DNA from: Otis tarda
Taxonomy: Eukaryota > Chordata > Aves > Otidiformes > Otididae
Length of the DNA stretch: 64,000 nucleotides
NCBI GenBank assembly: GCA_026413225.1
Contig: CM048552.1
Location: 197,686,053-197,750,052 of the forward strand
Reading direction: 5' to 3'
Under the pieces are notes generated by a model. That model was not told where the DNA came from. It searched no databases and saw only the letters and a program-made list of their open reading frames with translations. The position numbers and the translations under genes were made by a program. Below, one piece after another: positions 38,201 to 53,200 of the stretch (position 1 is its first letter; each line of letters starts with the position of its first letter).

Positions 38201-41200
38201 TTTATAGCATAAGAGCATAAAGGAAAATACATACCTTGCCAAATCTAAAAAAACTAATGCATCCTTGAGAGACACTGGCATGTTATTGCTTATTTTATTC
38301 AGTGAAGGTTTTTTTAAATCAACAATGAGAACACCATCCTCTTCTCTAAATATAGTCATTAAAAGAACTTTATTATTAACCATTCCTGAAAATTTTGTCT
38401 TTGCTTCCTCTCCCCAACCTTCACTCTGTGTTAGGAAGAAAATAAAAAGTTACTGAAGATGTCACAGAATGTTAAAACAAAAATACAAATGGTAATTAAA
38501 AATAAATAAAATAAAGTATAAGCAAGGAAGGGAGCACAGACGCATCTGAACAAATTAAATACTGAACACACTGTTAGACTGTCTAGTCCATAGCCAGGAT
38601 GGCACTCAATAGTATTCTTCCATGAAGGATTTATATGTGTTTTTACCTGTATAAAGCTGAGTCAGATCAAAGGGCTAGAGTCTTCACCATGTTTCTTTTA
38701 AAGATTCTAGATTTCATCCCCTTTGATTCTTCTGACAGATAAACCAGAACTGTCATATGCCATTTAATCTCATGACTTACATTTCTGCTCTCCCAAGTAA
38801 TGTGAAAGTTTATTCTTATCTTTTTGTGTCTTTATACAAATGTACAACATAGTTTGGTCAATTTACACACATTCCTCCTCTCCACAACATCCTTCTTGAA
38901 ATTTTATCTACCTTGAAAAAGCCTGTCTGAATTTATTTCTCTTGGATCAAGTTAATTCATTTCTCATTTGATACAGCAAATTTGTGCTTTTCAGATGCGA
39001 AAAAAATGAAAGCATATACAGGGCAGGCATTTTACCCACACCTGTGAAAATTGTTCCAGATCTTTCCTATTTAAAGCTATTTCTGACAAACCCAAACCAA
39101 CCAGCAGTTACACTGCTACAGCTACACTGGACATAGTTCATTCCCACATGACTGCTGCAAAAATAAAGAAAGCCTAATAAGTGAATATTGAAGAAAACAA
39201 TGCTGCATTATACATCCTTTTGCTAACAGAATAAAGGCTGGCAGTACTTCATTTGTTGTTACACCAAAAGAGAACAAATAACACTTTTCAATATGTGGCA
39301 AAAATTTTTAAGTAAGAAAGGACAATCCCTGAAAAGATTCTCTTTCAAATTCTGAAGCCATTTCTTCTCTGTTTGAATGACGTCTGAAAATTACTACTTG
39401 CATAGAGTTTTCAGACAGCCATGAAGTAAGAGTATCTGTAACAAGTTCTGTAACTTGTTTTAAAATTTGACAAAAGAATATTTCTATAGTAAGAGTAGGG
39501 AGATTTAAACCTGAAATATGTATTTTTAAACACAGATGCTTTTTAGACTGCTACAAGCTCTTTTCCTTTCCAATGAAAGCAATGCAACCAATCTTTTTCG
39601 AAGAGATGATTTAACTCTTAAAAAAATAAATATACTCTGTACTCCTCTTGACTTTGCTTCTGTTTACACTTGAATAAGATAATTGTAAATTACTTAAAGT
39701 TCTTTAATACAAATCTTATGAAGAAAAAAAATCACCTGAAAGACTACCAACAGCTTTTACTTACAGCATTTGTGGGAACTACATCTTCCAATGAACACCG
39801 TACTGCTAAAGGAGGAACAGCTGCAAGTTCTGCCTCAATATGCTTATCAGGTTTCCTTACAAACAAACAAATGTCATCTGTTTCAATAGTTTGCAAAGTA
39901 GCAAGATCAGGTCTTTTAGCAGGAACAAATCTATTGTCAAAGGGAATAGAAGCAGCACTAGCTTAAAAGAAAAGGAATAAATCTCAAACATCGAAAGACC
40001 CTCCCCAAACCAATCCCCAGGCTTAAAATAAATGCAATAATTGGCATAATGTCATGTAATTGAAACAAAACTAAAAAGTCTCAATGAAATGCGTTTGTGT
40101 TTTTTTTTTTTTACATTGAGGAATCATGTGTCCTCTTTTACAATGCAAGTCTAAGTTAAACATTTTAACGTGTGAAGGCTTGTACACTTGTGTACTTACA
40201 TACACTGCCGCTTTTTCCTGTGGGAAATACATACGTACAGAACAGTAGTGTCATCTGGATATCTGGTTATCTGCTTGTGTCAAGCCGATGGAGGACTTGT
40301 TTCTTAGTAGAGATCCTCTTGAGTAACAACAGTCAAAGACAACAACTGCAGACAAAAATGTCCTTCTGTATACATACCCTGAGAAAATCAGAACTACAGA
40401 GCTTCCAAAATCTATCAGGAATACTTCCAGGCGTGCAATATCACAAACTTTGTATCTTATTGGACCATAAGGCTTCCTCTCATTTTTACTTTTTAGAGGA
40501 ATTAGTTCAGTGATAGTTCCACGGCACCACATTCCAGTTTCCTTATTCCTAACAAAAGTTCCAGCACCTACACAGAAGCAAATATAAAAAGACTACATTC
40601 AGTATTTGTGGATATTTCACACGAGAAGTACTATTACAGTCTGCATAATGTTCCATTGTTGCTTATCTTCCACACAGGCAGTAAGAGTGCTACCACTAAA
40701 ATAAAGACACAAACACATTAAAAACTTTGTCTCAATAGCCACCAGAAGTTTTCTCCCCACATTCATTTACACAATGTTTGTAAGTCTAGGAGGGATTTGG
40801 TTTATATTACGAAGTAATTTCTGGCAAACTTTCTATACCTCTTAGCAAAGAAGCAAAAAAAAAAAAACCACTTAATTTGAGGGCTAAATTTGTGTGTTTT
40901 CTAAACACCTTCTAGAAGCGAGTAACATTGTCAATGTGTGCGCCAGAAAGTGATTTTAATGATTTAGCCGTGCATTACTGTCTTTTGTTTTTGCTTCCTG
41001 AATAGTTTCTATCCAGTTAGTGAACTTTAAAAAAAATCATCTGTCCACTCAAAGGGAATGTTGCTTGCATGAGAGAAAGCTGATTTCCTGAAGTAATGAA
41101 AGAACTAGGCCAGTCATTAAAATCAGTATGCTGAAAAACATCAGTTAACAATCACCACTTAATGCTGGAAAACATTAAGTTTACAGACGGGTATTTCAAC

Positions 41201-44200
41201 TGCTGGTTACTCTAAACACTCAATTTGTTGAGGCTGAGAAGAACTGCAGAGTCTTTTTCACTTCTACTGTTTTCATTTACATAATTTAATAGAAGTCTAC
41301 CAAACAATGTGTACCATGGTTGGCAAAAAGCAGTAATTGTAGATTCCACAACATATAAGGATTGCTCTACTATGTAAGGGGAGGCGGGACATGACACAAC
41401 AACGAAGGAAAAATAAAAAAAAAATTATACTGCAAGATAATATCTTAAGCTAACGTTGACCTTTAGAAATTAATCATTTACCTAGTTCCAAAACATCTGA
41501 AGGCAAGAGATATGAACTCTCTTGACAACAAAAGTTTTTCAGTTTCTCCTCCAAAATCAATGCTTCTTTCTTTTTCGAGTAGCCCCGAATATAGAAGTGG
41601 CATGGATTTATAACATGGCTTACAAACACTAGTTCTGTCGAACCTGAGTAAGACATAAAACAGATCATCAAACACTCTCCAAGCGACTTCAACTTGTACT
41701 AGATGTGTGATTAGGTTTATGTTGCATTAATCATAATAGTACCTCAAATAGCTTTTAAACTGACAAGTCTGTTCACACTTGTTTCAAACTAGTTACCATG
41801 TTTGCCTTCTGATTAAATGCGCTCTTTTGAATTACCTCCCTTAAGCTACCCTGCAAAACGAAAGGCTTTCTCACTGCTTACAAAGTGCTCGTCTGAATTC
41901 AAGCAGCGAATTCAGAGTTTGTACTCCCTCTATTTAACAGAGAAAGAGGAAGCTTCTAGAAAGCAAATTAGAGAGATTAAGACCCCTACCTCTAAGAACA
42001 GGTACGCTAAGCATTTTTGTGTAGTTATTCAGTGATAATGCGTGAAGATCAAGGAACAGCCTGAAGTCAGCCAAGAGATGACCCTGTGTAAGATAGTACT
42101 TCCAACAAAGCATCAAAATTGTACTGCAGGTGATTCCCTTGATCTGGGATCCAAAACGCAGGCTTCTCTTTCTGAAGCTACTCACCAAAGGTGGCGGACA
42201 GGTCAGAAGTTTCTAGAAGCTCAGCACCTGAATTCCTACAAGAGTATTTTACACCACAAAACTTCCCACAAGGAGTGGATAGCACCATCTAGATCAAATA
42301 CCACCTGCGTGACTGACTACAGCACATCAGACAGATTTACAGCATCCTAAAGCACTCCCATCTCTGAACTACAACTGGTCATGGGCAAAAGATGGTACAA
42401 AGAATCTGGCATTTGAAACATTCTTAGCACGTATGAAGGACTGTGCTTGGAAGCTTAGGAAACTGGACCGTGTCCAGAATAGATGCAAGACTACTCTTGG
42501 GCACTTCCAGTAGAAAAGATGGTACCTGATTAAAAATCTGAATTACTTGAAAGATTTCAGCTATAGGTATACTAACTCTTCTAGATCACCCCTGCTCACT
42601 GTCTACAATGACGTGATGAGTCCACTAGCTTAAGTACACCAGGAAAAGTATGTATTAACAGCCACTCCACTAGATTAGTGAAGGCTCATACCTTCAGCCA
42701 AGAACAGTAACAAGAGCTGGGCTAGTTCTGGATCACCAGAGCCAGATGGACCCAGAAGAAATGTCTTTAAGATGTTTGAGAATGTTCCTTAAACTAAATG
42801 CAAACAAACAAAAAAAATCTCAACAAACCACAGCTGCCTGAAAACGACTTGAAAAATTTATCAAATATTATTCATCCGCTAACCACCCCTACCAGCAGGA
42901 GAGAATGCAAAACTCTTTATCAAACTTCAAATGACACTTCCCATAATCCAAAAAGACCCAGTATTGCACAGAAATACATGTTTTAGCATATCACTGATAA
43001 AAACAACCACATCAAGTAACTCTATGACCATTTCATCTCTTAAGATCTTATTCTCTCTTAAAAGACGGTATAGCCTTTACAGTAGCAAAGAAAGCAGACC
43101 GGGGAGCATTTTTGCAGAGCAAAACTGCTGGTGCTAAGCATGACACTCGCACTGTAAGAAACTTCCAGACTAGTTTTAACTGGAAGGAAATAATTGCTGT
43201 GCCCCAAGTCTGCTCTTAGATGTGAGCAAATACAGGCTAGCTAGTGATGGAGATCTCCTTCCTCATACATTCCTGATCCCAACTAGAACGCTACCGTATG
43301 TATTCAATTCTCCAACAAATTCTAGTGTCTGCTCTTACTGTTTAGAGGATGGGCCCCTTCTAGTAAACTAAACCATTTACTAGATAGGAAAACTACTAAC
43401 CAGTTTTGGGTTGAAAAGGTGTTTCCTTCTTGAGAAGTTTGTTCCTCTTTTCATCAGCATGATACTCTGTGGGAAACTCTGTTCATTGTTTTAGAAGAGA
43501 AGTTTAATGAATTAGGTTAGTTAAGTATTTCTACATATGTAGTAAAGCAGCGAACACAGTAAAGATAAGTTACCAGTGCTGTAAGGGTACTGCAAAGGCA
43601 AAAATTCTCCTATTTGATGCGACTGAAACAGATGCACATACAGTGACTATGTGCACGTGGCCAGCCCACACGCTAATTCCAAGATTACAAAACTATTATT
43701 TAGTTTTTAGATTCAAGACATGCAAAACTTATGTAACACCGCAGTCCGAAGGAATTTTGTTTTGAGTTTTGTGAAGTCAACTGGGATCCTGGAATATGCT
43801 ATTTTAGACAGTCAGGTCCAAGCTCTGAAATTTACTTCACCTTGATCACAGCTATGTGCTACCACAACTACTCTCACATACCACTCCCACCCTCTCTCTC
43901 ATCCTCCCCAAGCATTAATCATAGAATCACAGAATCATAGAATGGTTAGGATTTGCTAGGTATGTTGTGGACATATAACACTCTGAAGCTAAGCATCTTA
44001 ATTATACTGTGGAATGCATCTATCTATTCCCTATTATCGAACTAGAATTTCCATGTTCCAACTTGCTCCTGATGTCTTCAGCCCTATCCCTGATAGCCTT
44101 GTGTACATCAGCTTGGCAGGCTCTACTGGACTCACTCCAGTATGATGGTGACTTTCGGTACTGCAGGTCCAAAACTGGACACAGTACTCCAAACTGAGTC

Positions 44201-47200
44201 TCACAAGAGCCTAACAGAGGGGAAGGATCATTTCCTGGACCTGTCAGCTCTTACAAATACAGTTCAGAGGAAACCCGACCAGCTGAAGAACCTAATTGTT
44301 ATTGTGAGTTAACGTAGGACAATATCCTGGGAGAAGATTCAGGAAGCCAGGGGAACTGCCAGAAAAAAATCCCCCTGGTGCCAATGCTGGAAAACTCTGA
44401 GGGGGACTGTAACAACTAAGAATCAAAGAGAATCATCCAAGCAAACACAGAAACTTATGACTCCTCTTTGAGAGAACTTGTGAAAAAGTTTTCGTTAAGC
44501 TAAGCTGAAGTAAGACAAAAAAGGAATGATGCTACCTCAAAAGAATATAAAGTGAAACACAGATATCATTAAAAAATTAATATGAGCTAACTACAGAATA
44601 ACAGTATAACAACAGAATATAAAACACTTAAGCAACTTCAAGCTCAGCAACTGAATATTGGAAGCATCAGGTGTTAAGAAACTTACTTTCCACGTCATCT
44701 TCAAATATTTCTTCTATTATAACATCAGGGCTGGATGGAGACTTGTGCAGAGCAGGAATACTCTGATGATGTATCGTAGGAAGTGTTGCTGGTACTTTAG
44801 TATTTTTCATTTCTTTGCGAACACTGACTTTATTTGCAAGAGCCTTTATTTTACTTTCTCTGGTAAGTGCTGGAAACAAATTCTCTACAGATGACTGAGT
44901 AACAGAGCCTGGCATTTCTTCTTTGTCATCAAGCATAACAGTGTGTTGTCCATTGTCTTCACTATGTTTGGGAAAATATTTATTTGGAGATGTATTAACA
45001 TAATCCCATCCATTTTCAGAAAAGCACACAAGTCAAAGTAGAGGTTTTATTAAGAACCTATCACTATGTTAAGAAAATACCTCATAACAGCTGGTTGAAA
45101 TAAATTGTGTTGTTTTTCAACATGTGGTGCTTAGGGACATGGTTTAGTGGTGAACTTTGTTGGCAGTGTTAGGTTTATGGCTGGACTTGGTGATCTTAAA
45201 GGTCTTTTCCAACCTAAATGATTCTGATCCTATGATTGTATCATTAAATGCCAGCCAAAGCCGAGAAGCACACAGTTGTCGTGGTTTTGTTAGTGAGGGG
45301 GGGCCTAAGGTGGTAGCTTCTGTAGGAAACTGCTAGAAGTCGCTCCCCTTTGTTCAGTGGACTCGGCCGGGCCTAGGGCGGACCCGCTGCTGGCCAAGGC
45401 CGAGCCGATTGGTAGCAGAATGTCCCGTGATAACGCCTCTGCGATAATGTATTTAAGAAGGGGAAAACAGAAAAAAAAAAGAGAGAGAGAAGAGAAGATG
45501 TGAAGAAGCTGAGTGGGGGCAGAGGCGCAGAGGGGGAAGCGCAGGCCTCATGGGCCTTGCAGGCCTCACCCTCTGGCCTCTCGCCAGGCAGCCGACTGGG
45601 CCCGACTCGGTTCGGCCCAGCTGCAAGAAGTGGAGAGGAGATGAGAAGTGAATAAGATGTAAAAAGATCCTGAGAGACATCTACTAGCCTGTTGAGAGGA
45701 ACGGCTGCAGACGCCAAGGTCAGTTCAGAAGGAGGGGGAGGAGTAATGTGGCTCCTGGCCAAGATTCCCCTGCAGCCTGTGGTGACAACCATGGTGGAGC
45801 AGGTTGTCCCCCTGCAGTTCACGGAGGTCTACAGAGGAGCAGAGATCCACTTGGAGCCCATGAAGGACCCCACACTGGGGGAGGTGGATGCCTGAAGGCA
45901 GCTGTGGTCCATAAAGGGCCCGCTGGGACAGCCGTTCTGGAGGGACTGCACTCTGTGGAAGAGATGACCCACGCCAGAGCAGTTTCACGAAGGACTGTGG
46001 CATATGGGAGGGACCCCACAACGGAGCAAGGGAGGAATGTGAGGAGTTCTTCCCCCGACCATGAAGCAGCGGCGTGAAGCAACATATGATGAACTGACCG
46101 CAACCCCCATTCCCTCTTCCCCCCTGTGCCGCTCGGGGTGGGGGAAGGTAACAGAGATGTTAAGCTTGGGAAGAGGGAGGGGTGGAGGGAGGTTATCTTG
46201 TTCTCTGTCTCATTATCCTGCTGGTTTTAGTAATAAATGAATAGTTTTCCCCAAGTCAAGTCTGTTTTGCCCGTGACGGTAACTTTAAGGATTTCTCCCT
46301 ATCCTTATCTCAAACCTTGAGCCATTTTTCCTTACATTTTCTCTCCCTGTTCTCTCGGAGGGTGAGGGGAGTGAGAGGGAGACTGCATAGTCTGGTCCTG
46401 ATCGGGGCTGAACTACAACAACAGTGTAAAAAAAATCTTGGAAACTTAAGTGATACAGTGAAAAATAGTTAAGTGAAACACAAGTAGAACTGAAACACTA
46501 ACTGGATTAACTGGAATGCTGATTGAAATACCAGCGTGTGAAGTTTTGCTTTGTTTCATTATACTCTTAGAAACCCGTAAGCATATACATATTTAATCTC
46601 CAATAATTAACATTAGAAGAATGTGTAAGTTACTGTACCTATCCTCTTTATTAAAAAAATACTTACTGTCCTGTTGTTCCCCACTCAATCTTGCCCAAAT
46701 TTTTTAACACAGGTGTAATCTCATCAGTGTTTAGGATGAATCTCGAGAGAACAGAAGAAACATTACAGAAGATGACATGAATACTTAAATCACTCTCACA
46801 GTTTGAAATGTACAATATTTTTCAGCACAATATTCACTGAGGGGCAAAATAAGAGATTAATTACCTACTAGTTTCATTCTTCCACTCCTATTAACAACAG
46901 ATTTGGTTGCTCGTTTATCTTCACATTCACACTTTAAAAACTCTTTTTACTTTCTCTCTCTAATGTAGAGACTACTCCAACATGCACACAACTCAGTCTT
47001 CACATCTATACCCAATTTAGTTCAACAAACTATTCTACACAGAGGAAAAGAATTCTCCAGCAGTCTTGAAGAACAAGACCATAACTGAAGTCCAAACTGT
47101 ATGTTCTGTTTGTTACACTAATAAACTGATGAAAGCTAGCAAAATCTTTCTAGTACTTTTACAGATAGGCTAACAGACTGTAAAAAACTTCATTCAATGA

Positions 47201-50200
47201 AATCCTTAGCTTTGCTGTCCAGTTATAATGAACAATTTGTGAAAACTTAAGTGTAAGCAGTATGTAACAGTCCATCTTTTCTTCTCCGTTCTGTCCCTTC
47301 AGGAATGTATCTACCTTTCATTCTACAGTATTTCATGTCTACAGAATGTACCTCAACTTCTATGCACCTCCTAGCTGTGATTTTTTTCACCTTTGGCATT
47401 ATTTTGGAGTGGCACTGGCATGCAAGTCCTTTATACTCATCCTCCATCAGAACTCCCTTTCCTCCTGTTTTGTTTAAGTTCTTAAAAGGTCTTCCAATGC
47501 AAACAAATTTGATTTTGTCAAGTTTTAGCTTTCTTCTAGGTTGGGAGAGTTTGCCATTGTGCACTTAAATAGGCTTCTTTGAAATTCTCGTTCACCACTG
47601 ACACTACCTTCAAAACAGGCCATACCTACCAAGTGACTAAGTCTAATAAAAGACAATTTTAAAGATTCCTTTACCCATGTTCTAATGACTCAACTAACAT
47701 ATGACAGAAGAGTCATGATTTTTGTCGAGCATTAGAACATGCTGCCCAGCAAAAGTGGTTGTCATCAATGCACGCTCCAAATGGAGTCACCATCCCTGGA
47801 AGCATTTGTCCGAGTTGGGGCTGTTCAGCCTGGAGAAGAGAAGGCTCCAGGGAGACCTTATAGCAGCCTTTCAATACTTAAAGGGGGCTTAGAAGAAAGA
47901 TGAGGACAGCCTTTTTAAGGGCCTGCAGCAATACAACAAGGGGTAATGGTTTTAAAACAGAAGGAGGTAGATTCAGAGTAGACATAAGGAAGAAATTTTT
48001 TACAATGAGGGTGGCAGAACACTGGAACAGGTTGCCCAGAGAGGTGGTGGATGCTCCATCCCTGGAAACATTCAAGGCCAGGCTGGACTCTGAGCAATCT
48101 GATTTGGTTGGAGATGTCCCTGGTCCTTGCAGTGGGTTGGACTAGATGGCCTTTGAAGGTCCCTTCCTATTCTAATATTCTACAATTTAAAAGACATGCA
48201 GATACAGCACATGGTTTAATGGTGGACTTCGTAGTGTAAGGTTAATGGTTAGACTTGATGATCTTACGGGTCTTTTCCAACCTAAATGATTCTATGATAA
48301 ATTTTCACACTCTGCATGCAAGTAATCAACTTTGAGCTTCATTCTTCTGTGCCAGTCAGAATCTGATGACACACAGCCACTCTATCCCCCAGAGTGGTTC
48401 CATGTCCTGAAATATAACGGGATACCCAAGATGTTCCAACCTAATACCATTTTTGTTCTGTCCCTCCTTCATTGTTCCTGAATGCAGCCTTTACACACTA
48501 TGATTGCAGTACTCTAACCAGCCTTACGACCAAGCTGCATAGGGTCAGCTGTACCACAGCCATGGCACATTCTCGTGCTCATTTCTGAGAGAGAAATCAT
48601 GTTTCTTACTTCCAGTGAGGGCAACATGGTAAACTGTGATTTTCCACAAATTTCTTCTTAAGACATCAGTGCCCTAAAAAGCATTTAAGTCTTTCCTGAA
48701 GGTCAGAAACAGATTCATTTAAAAAAAAAAAAAAAAAAAAAAAAGCCATTATTTCCCCAATTTATTTCTACTTGTATGGGAAGAGGAAGTTTAAGAGTGG
48801 CAGAAGTCTGTAAAGGAGTTTTAAAATGCGTATGTATTTGTTTACATAGCGGCAAACTGTATGCGTTCTTCCTGATGCCTCAGATGAAGGCTACTGTGCA
48901 TTGTTACTGATGAGATTATATACATCTGAACTAGCAGTTTTTCAGTAAAATGCAAGTGAAGCAGCTCAATTTCTGCTGTTTAACTTTGTTATGAACAGTT
49001 TTTGTAATTAAGATAACCAGTCCATCCATTTACCTCCCAATATACCTCCCACTCCAGTCATTTACCTCGGAGATACTTTTTCCTTCAAACTATTCACTCT
49101 CGAGAGCTCAGCCTCAACTGATAACTTTAAATTACAAATAACCTGAAATTAAGAAGTACAGTCTTAGCTTCTGTTTTACAAAAAGTAGATTATACAAGAA
49201 GTCTATTATCTACAATATGACAAAGTCAGAGTATGAAAAAAAAAAAACCCTCAAGAGTTTACTCAGTAACAGCCAAGAGCCACCTCTCAATTATGTCTTC
49301 TTACATTGCTGAGATGTAACGGTTGGGGATTTTGTAATGTTAGCATGTGAACAGAAGCAGGAGTTTGATTTTCCTTTTGTATTAACAGCTACTGAGAAGG
49401 TGACTTTAAATGAGAAGGCAGGCCCATGGGAGGACAGCAGTGGGTGCTGGGTGCCAGCTCCTCAAAGTGACACTGGGCAAGATGGAAAAAAATAACAGAA
49501 AAAAAGAGGGATCACATGAGATAGACTAAGTTTCTTCATATGAAGAAAGCAACAATGGGATGCAGGGAATGTGACAGTCTAAAATAGTCACACTACTTCA
49601 AAGAATGACAAGATCAATAATTTTTCTCAACACAAGGACTACAAAGGCTCCAAATGAAGTACCTGAGTAACACATTTAGAAAGAATAGAGTGAGCTATTT
49701 TATAAATACCTCATTTTAAATATTAAAATGTGGAACTCCCTATGACTGCATATGAATGCATACATACAATGTACATACATACATCTATGTACATTATACA
49801 TATATATACCCACAATGCCACAAGCACTATGAAGACATTCAAAGAAGTGTTACACAAGCTTATGACACAATGAGGTAGTTTACTCAGTGAAATGATCCAG
49901 ATGTACCCTAGGGAGTATAAAATCCTTAACATTCAACCTCTTGTACTCACTAAATGCCCAGATTCTTCAATTCTTCCTTCAAGCATCTTTTCTTCTCTGC
50001 TGTCAGAGACAGGAGACTTCACAGGATAGACCTTTGGTCTGGTATAGAATAGCAGGTAGTGTGGGTTTCTATGAACAGCAAATATGATGGGGAGGAAGAA
50101 TGGAAGTAAAGGCCTGGACCAAGAGGACCAGGAGAGTGTGGCTATTAGTTCTGGAGTAGTTCAGTGAGAAGGCTGGAGAGCTCTGGAATAGGAAAGGCTT

Positions 50201-53200
50201 GAGAGACTTCTGAAGTGCTGAAAACACTGCTCTTTCACTCATCAGTACCATGACACAGTTTTTGTGTCCTCTCCTTCCATTTCCTGTTTCAGACAGCAAG
50301 CCCTTCAAGGCAGGAACTGTCATCAGTTACCTGACCCTAATTTGTGTCCAAGATCAAATATAAACTGGGGCGGGGTGTGTGTAGGGGTGGGGTAAGAATA
50401 CATTACTGCAAAAATCTCAATACTTAAGTCAGCAAACTGAAAGACAGATCACGGAAGCCTTCAATCCAAATTTGAATGTACTCATTAAAAATAAATTCCT
50501 TCACAGTGCAAGAATGTAACTACCTGAGTAAGATCACAACAGGTTCTTAAAGAAGGTACAATTTTTAATTCCTCTGCAATCCTAATGATACCAGTCAAGC
50601 ACTTTTTCTTCTCTTCAATGGCTTCCTTAGCTTTTGCAATATTAGCACTGTAGTTGTCGATGGTCTTCACTAATTCCGCACACAACTTCTTTTTCCTGTA
50701 TCAAAAATAGTACTTTTCTGACTTTAGTAAGCACTTAGCCGTATAGATTCAAACTTCACCTGTAACACACAACTGCTAGTTATACCACAATACAAAGTGG
50801 ATACACCTCACACAGAAGCATCATTTTCCTCAAATAGTGACAAATGGAAAGCATAAAAAACCCACTTACTAATCAGAGGAACCATGGAAGTTAACAGTTC
50901 ACACTGAAATGCCACTTTGTTTAGAGGAACATTTTTTTAATTAAATGTTTAAAGCACTCTTCCATTCAAGCCTCCTGGTATTTCCATACACATCCAACTG
51001 AAAACTAAATAGTTGGATTCTACAATTCAGTCTATTAAGATATCAGGTCCCCCTCTCACAGGCTCTTCTGGAATCCTAAGCTTTGACAATCCCCCTAACC
51101 CCAACCCCCGCTAAATCTGAAGATAAAAGTTTTTTTTTAAATGAAGAAATAAATGTCCTTGGGCTTCTATCTGTGTTTAAAGAGCAGAGGCTGGATACAC
51201 TAGTGCTTTCCAACCATGCAAACCAGCTCCAAGATGTCACTACGAAAGTGCAAAAATATTGCACAAAAATTAGATATTATGGAATACTGCTACAAGGAAG
51301 ACTGAAATTTTATTTAGAATTCTTTTATCTGAACTAGAAACAACTTCTTGATAAAAGCAACTCATCCCCATCATCCTACAAACCAGACTACTACCTTGAC
51401 AGGAGAGAAGTAATAAGTTCATCAAACATTCTATCTGCAGTTTCTGCAACTTTGTCTCCTTCTTCCTTCACTTCCAATTCCAAATATTTCAGCATCTATT
51501 TCATTCAGTATTGAATAAACATGTATTTATTATTTCATTATTAATTATTACTTCATTATTCTCATATTACTACTTTTTTTTTAAAAAGTAAAGTTAAAGT
51601 TTAAATAAAATAATTATCATTTATGAAGTTCATAGATTACTCAGTAAAACCTACTAGCAGCGTTACTCAGTATTCTAGGATTCTTCCTTTATTTTATACT
51701 GTGCATAAAAATGAATTACTTGATTTACATGTTTTGCATACTGCATCTGTTAAAATTATTACTTCTGTTGCCCATATAATTTCTTTTCCACCTTTAAATT
51801 CAGAAAGAGGCAGGCGAAAACTAGGAAGTCTGCACAGCCACTACAGAAAAAACAAATGCTGAATTTTACCCTGAACCAAGTAATCAAAAAGTTAAGACTT
51901 AAAAGACTGGCCTACAAATAATTCTGTCAAATATATGGATTGACCTTGCAACTTTAAATTATGCATAGGTTTATGTACTCCTTTACAGACTACTCTCGTC
52001 ATCTGTAAACTCCAAAAATAGCACAAACAGCTGACAGACAAAAGTGATGTCAAAATGAAGGCAGTGAATGCATGTTTAAATAGCATGTTAATGTGTGACT
52101 ACTTGTAACAAAAAGCTTCAATCAAGGACAGGATTTAATATTTCATTATTTATTTAACTTATTTTCACTCACCTCGTCTGCATCATGCAAGTGTCTGAGA
52201 TTACAGTCAGCTATGCACAAAGCTTCATCAATATCTTCCAATGTTTTGCTATCCTGGAGAAAGATTTTCCAATGAATATAAAATTGCTTGAAGGACTGGA
52301 AGACAAGACGGGCTATACTCATTTGCGATTTTGCCAAAGAGGCACTTGATGTGGGTGACTGATGATGTGTGTAAGGCTCTGAGCAGCCCTACAGCTGCAA
52401 ACAGGCCCAAAATACTTAGCTCACCTCAATTACACTGAGAACATTTATGCTGTAGTGTTTCTGAAACACAGATTCTAAACTTTTCTGTTTCTTAAATATA
52501 AGCAATTTATTTGCACAGACATGTACACACAAAAACCAAATGAAAAGATAGTACATGAAGGAAAAGGAAAATAAAGTTACTAATATAGAGGAAAGAAAAC
52601 ATGCAAGATTGAAGAATGGGAATATTGCAGCCTAGAAAAAGAGTAAAATATTAGGAATATCATTTGGGAAAAGCCAGCAAAAATGAAAAATATGTACTAA
52701 GTGCCTGGTATTACACTGATGCAATAGAAGAGAATAGTTGCATACAAAATTGACACAGAACCAAATGTACATACAGAAGTGTCTTATTTTGTCACTGGCA
52801 CTACTAAAGCTAGTGTTAAGAGTGCTGATTAGAGTGTGGTATTTTGCTAAAAGCAAAATGAGATCATTATCAGCTGAGGATGTCCCAAAAAGTCAGGGAT
52901 AGTGCTGTGTAAGCCTGTCACTATTAGGCAACCAGTTCACCTTGCCAAAAGGCAACTAAACTAACATGCAAGCATCTCCAACTTCTGAAGGGTTCCTCAC
53001 TAGGGTTAAGGAGAACAAACACAAACTAGAGAGAAATTAAAGCTTCAAAAACCTGAAGTAGTTCTTCTACTACAGTACTACAGTAGTTCTTCACCAGGTG
53101 TCTGGTATATAAGCGAAAGGAAGTGCTGTATAAGCAAAAGGAAGTGCTGTATAAGCAAAAGGAAGTGCTGTATAAGCAAAAGGAAGTGCTGTATAAGCAA

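Larger units (their letters stand above)
46742..49065 (-). other. RNF17 intron with nested CR1s
   Basis: Besides the CR1 mosaic at 47735-48298 it holds an A24 run near 48720-48744. No other feature is recognised. Confidence 0.6.

Noticed and set aside
45373-46103. Overlapping ORFs of 67 to 149 residues
   Set aside because: They lie inside the solo LTR, occur on both strands in GC-rich sequence, and resemble no protein family.
49951-50038. Candidate extra RNF17 exon (GHL... donor GTGAGT, acceptor ACCAG)
   Set aside because: Its splice sites look fair, but it enters in phase 2 and leaves in phase 0, which fits neither neighbour. Joining 50524 directly to 49142 gives the expected CDLTQ-VICNL continuation.
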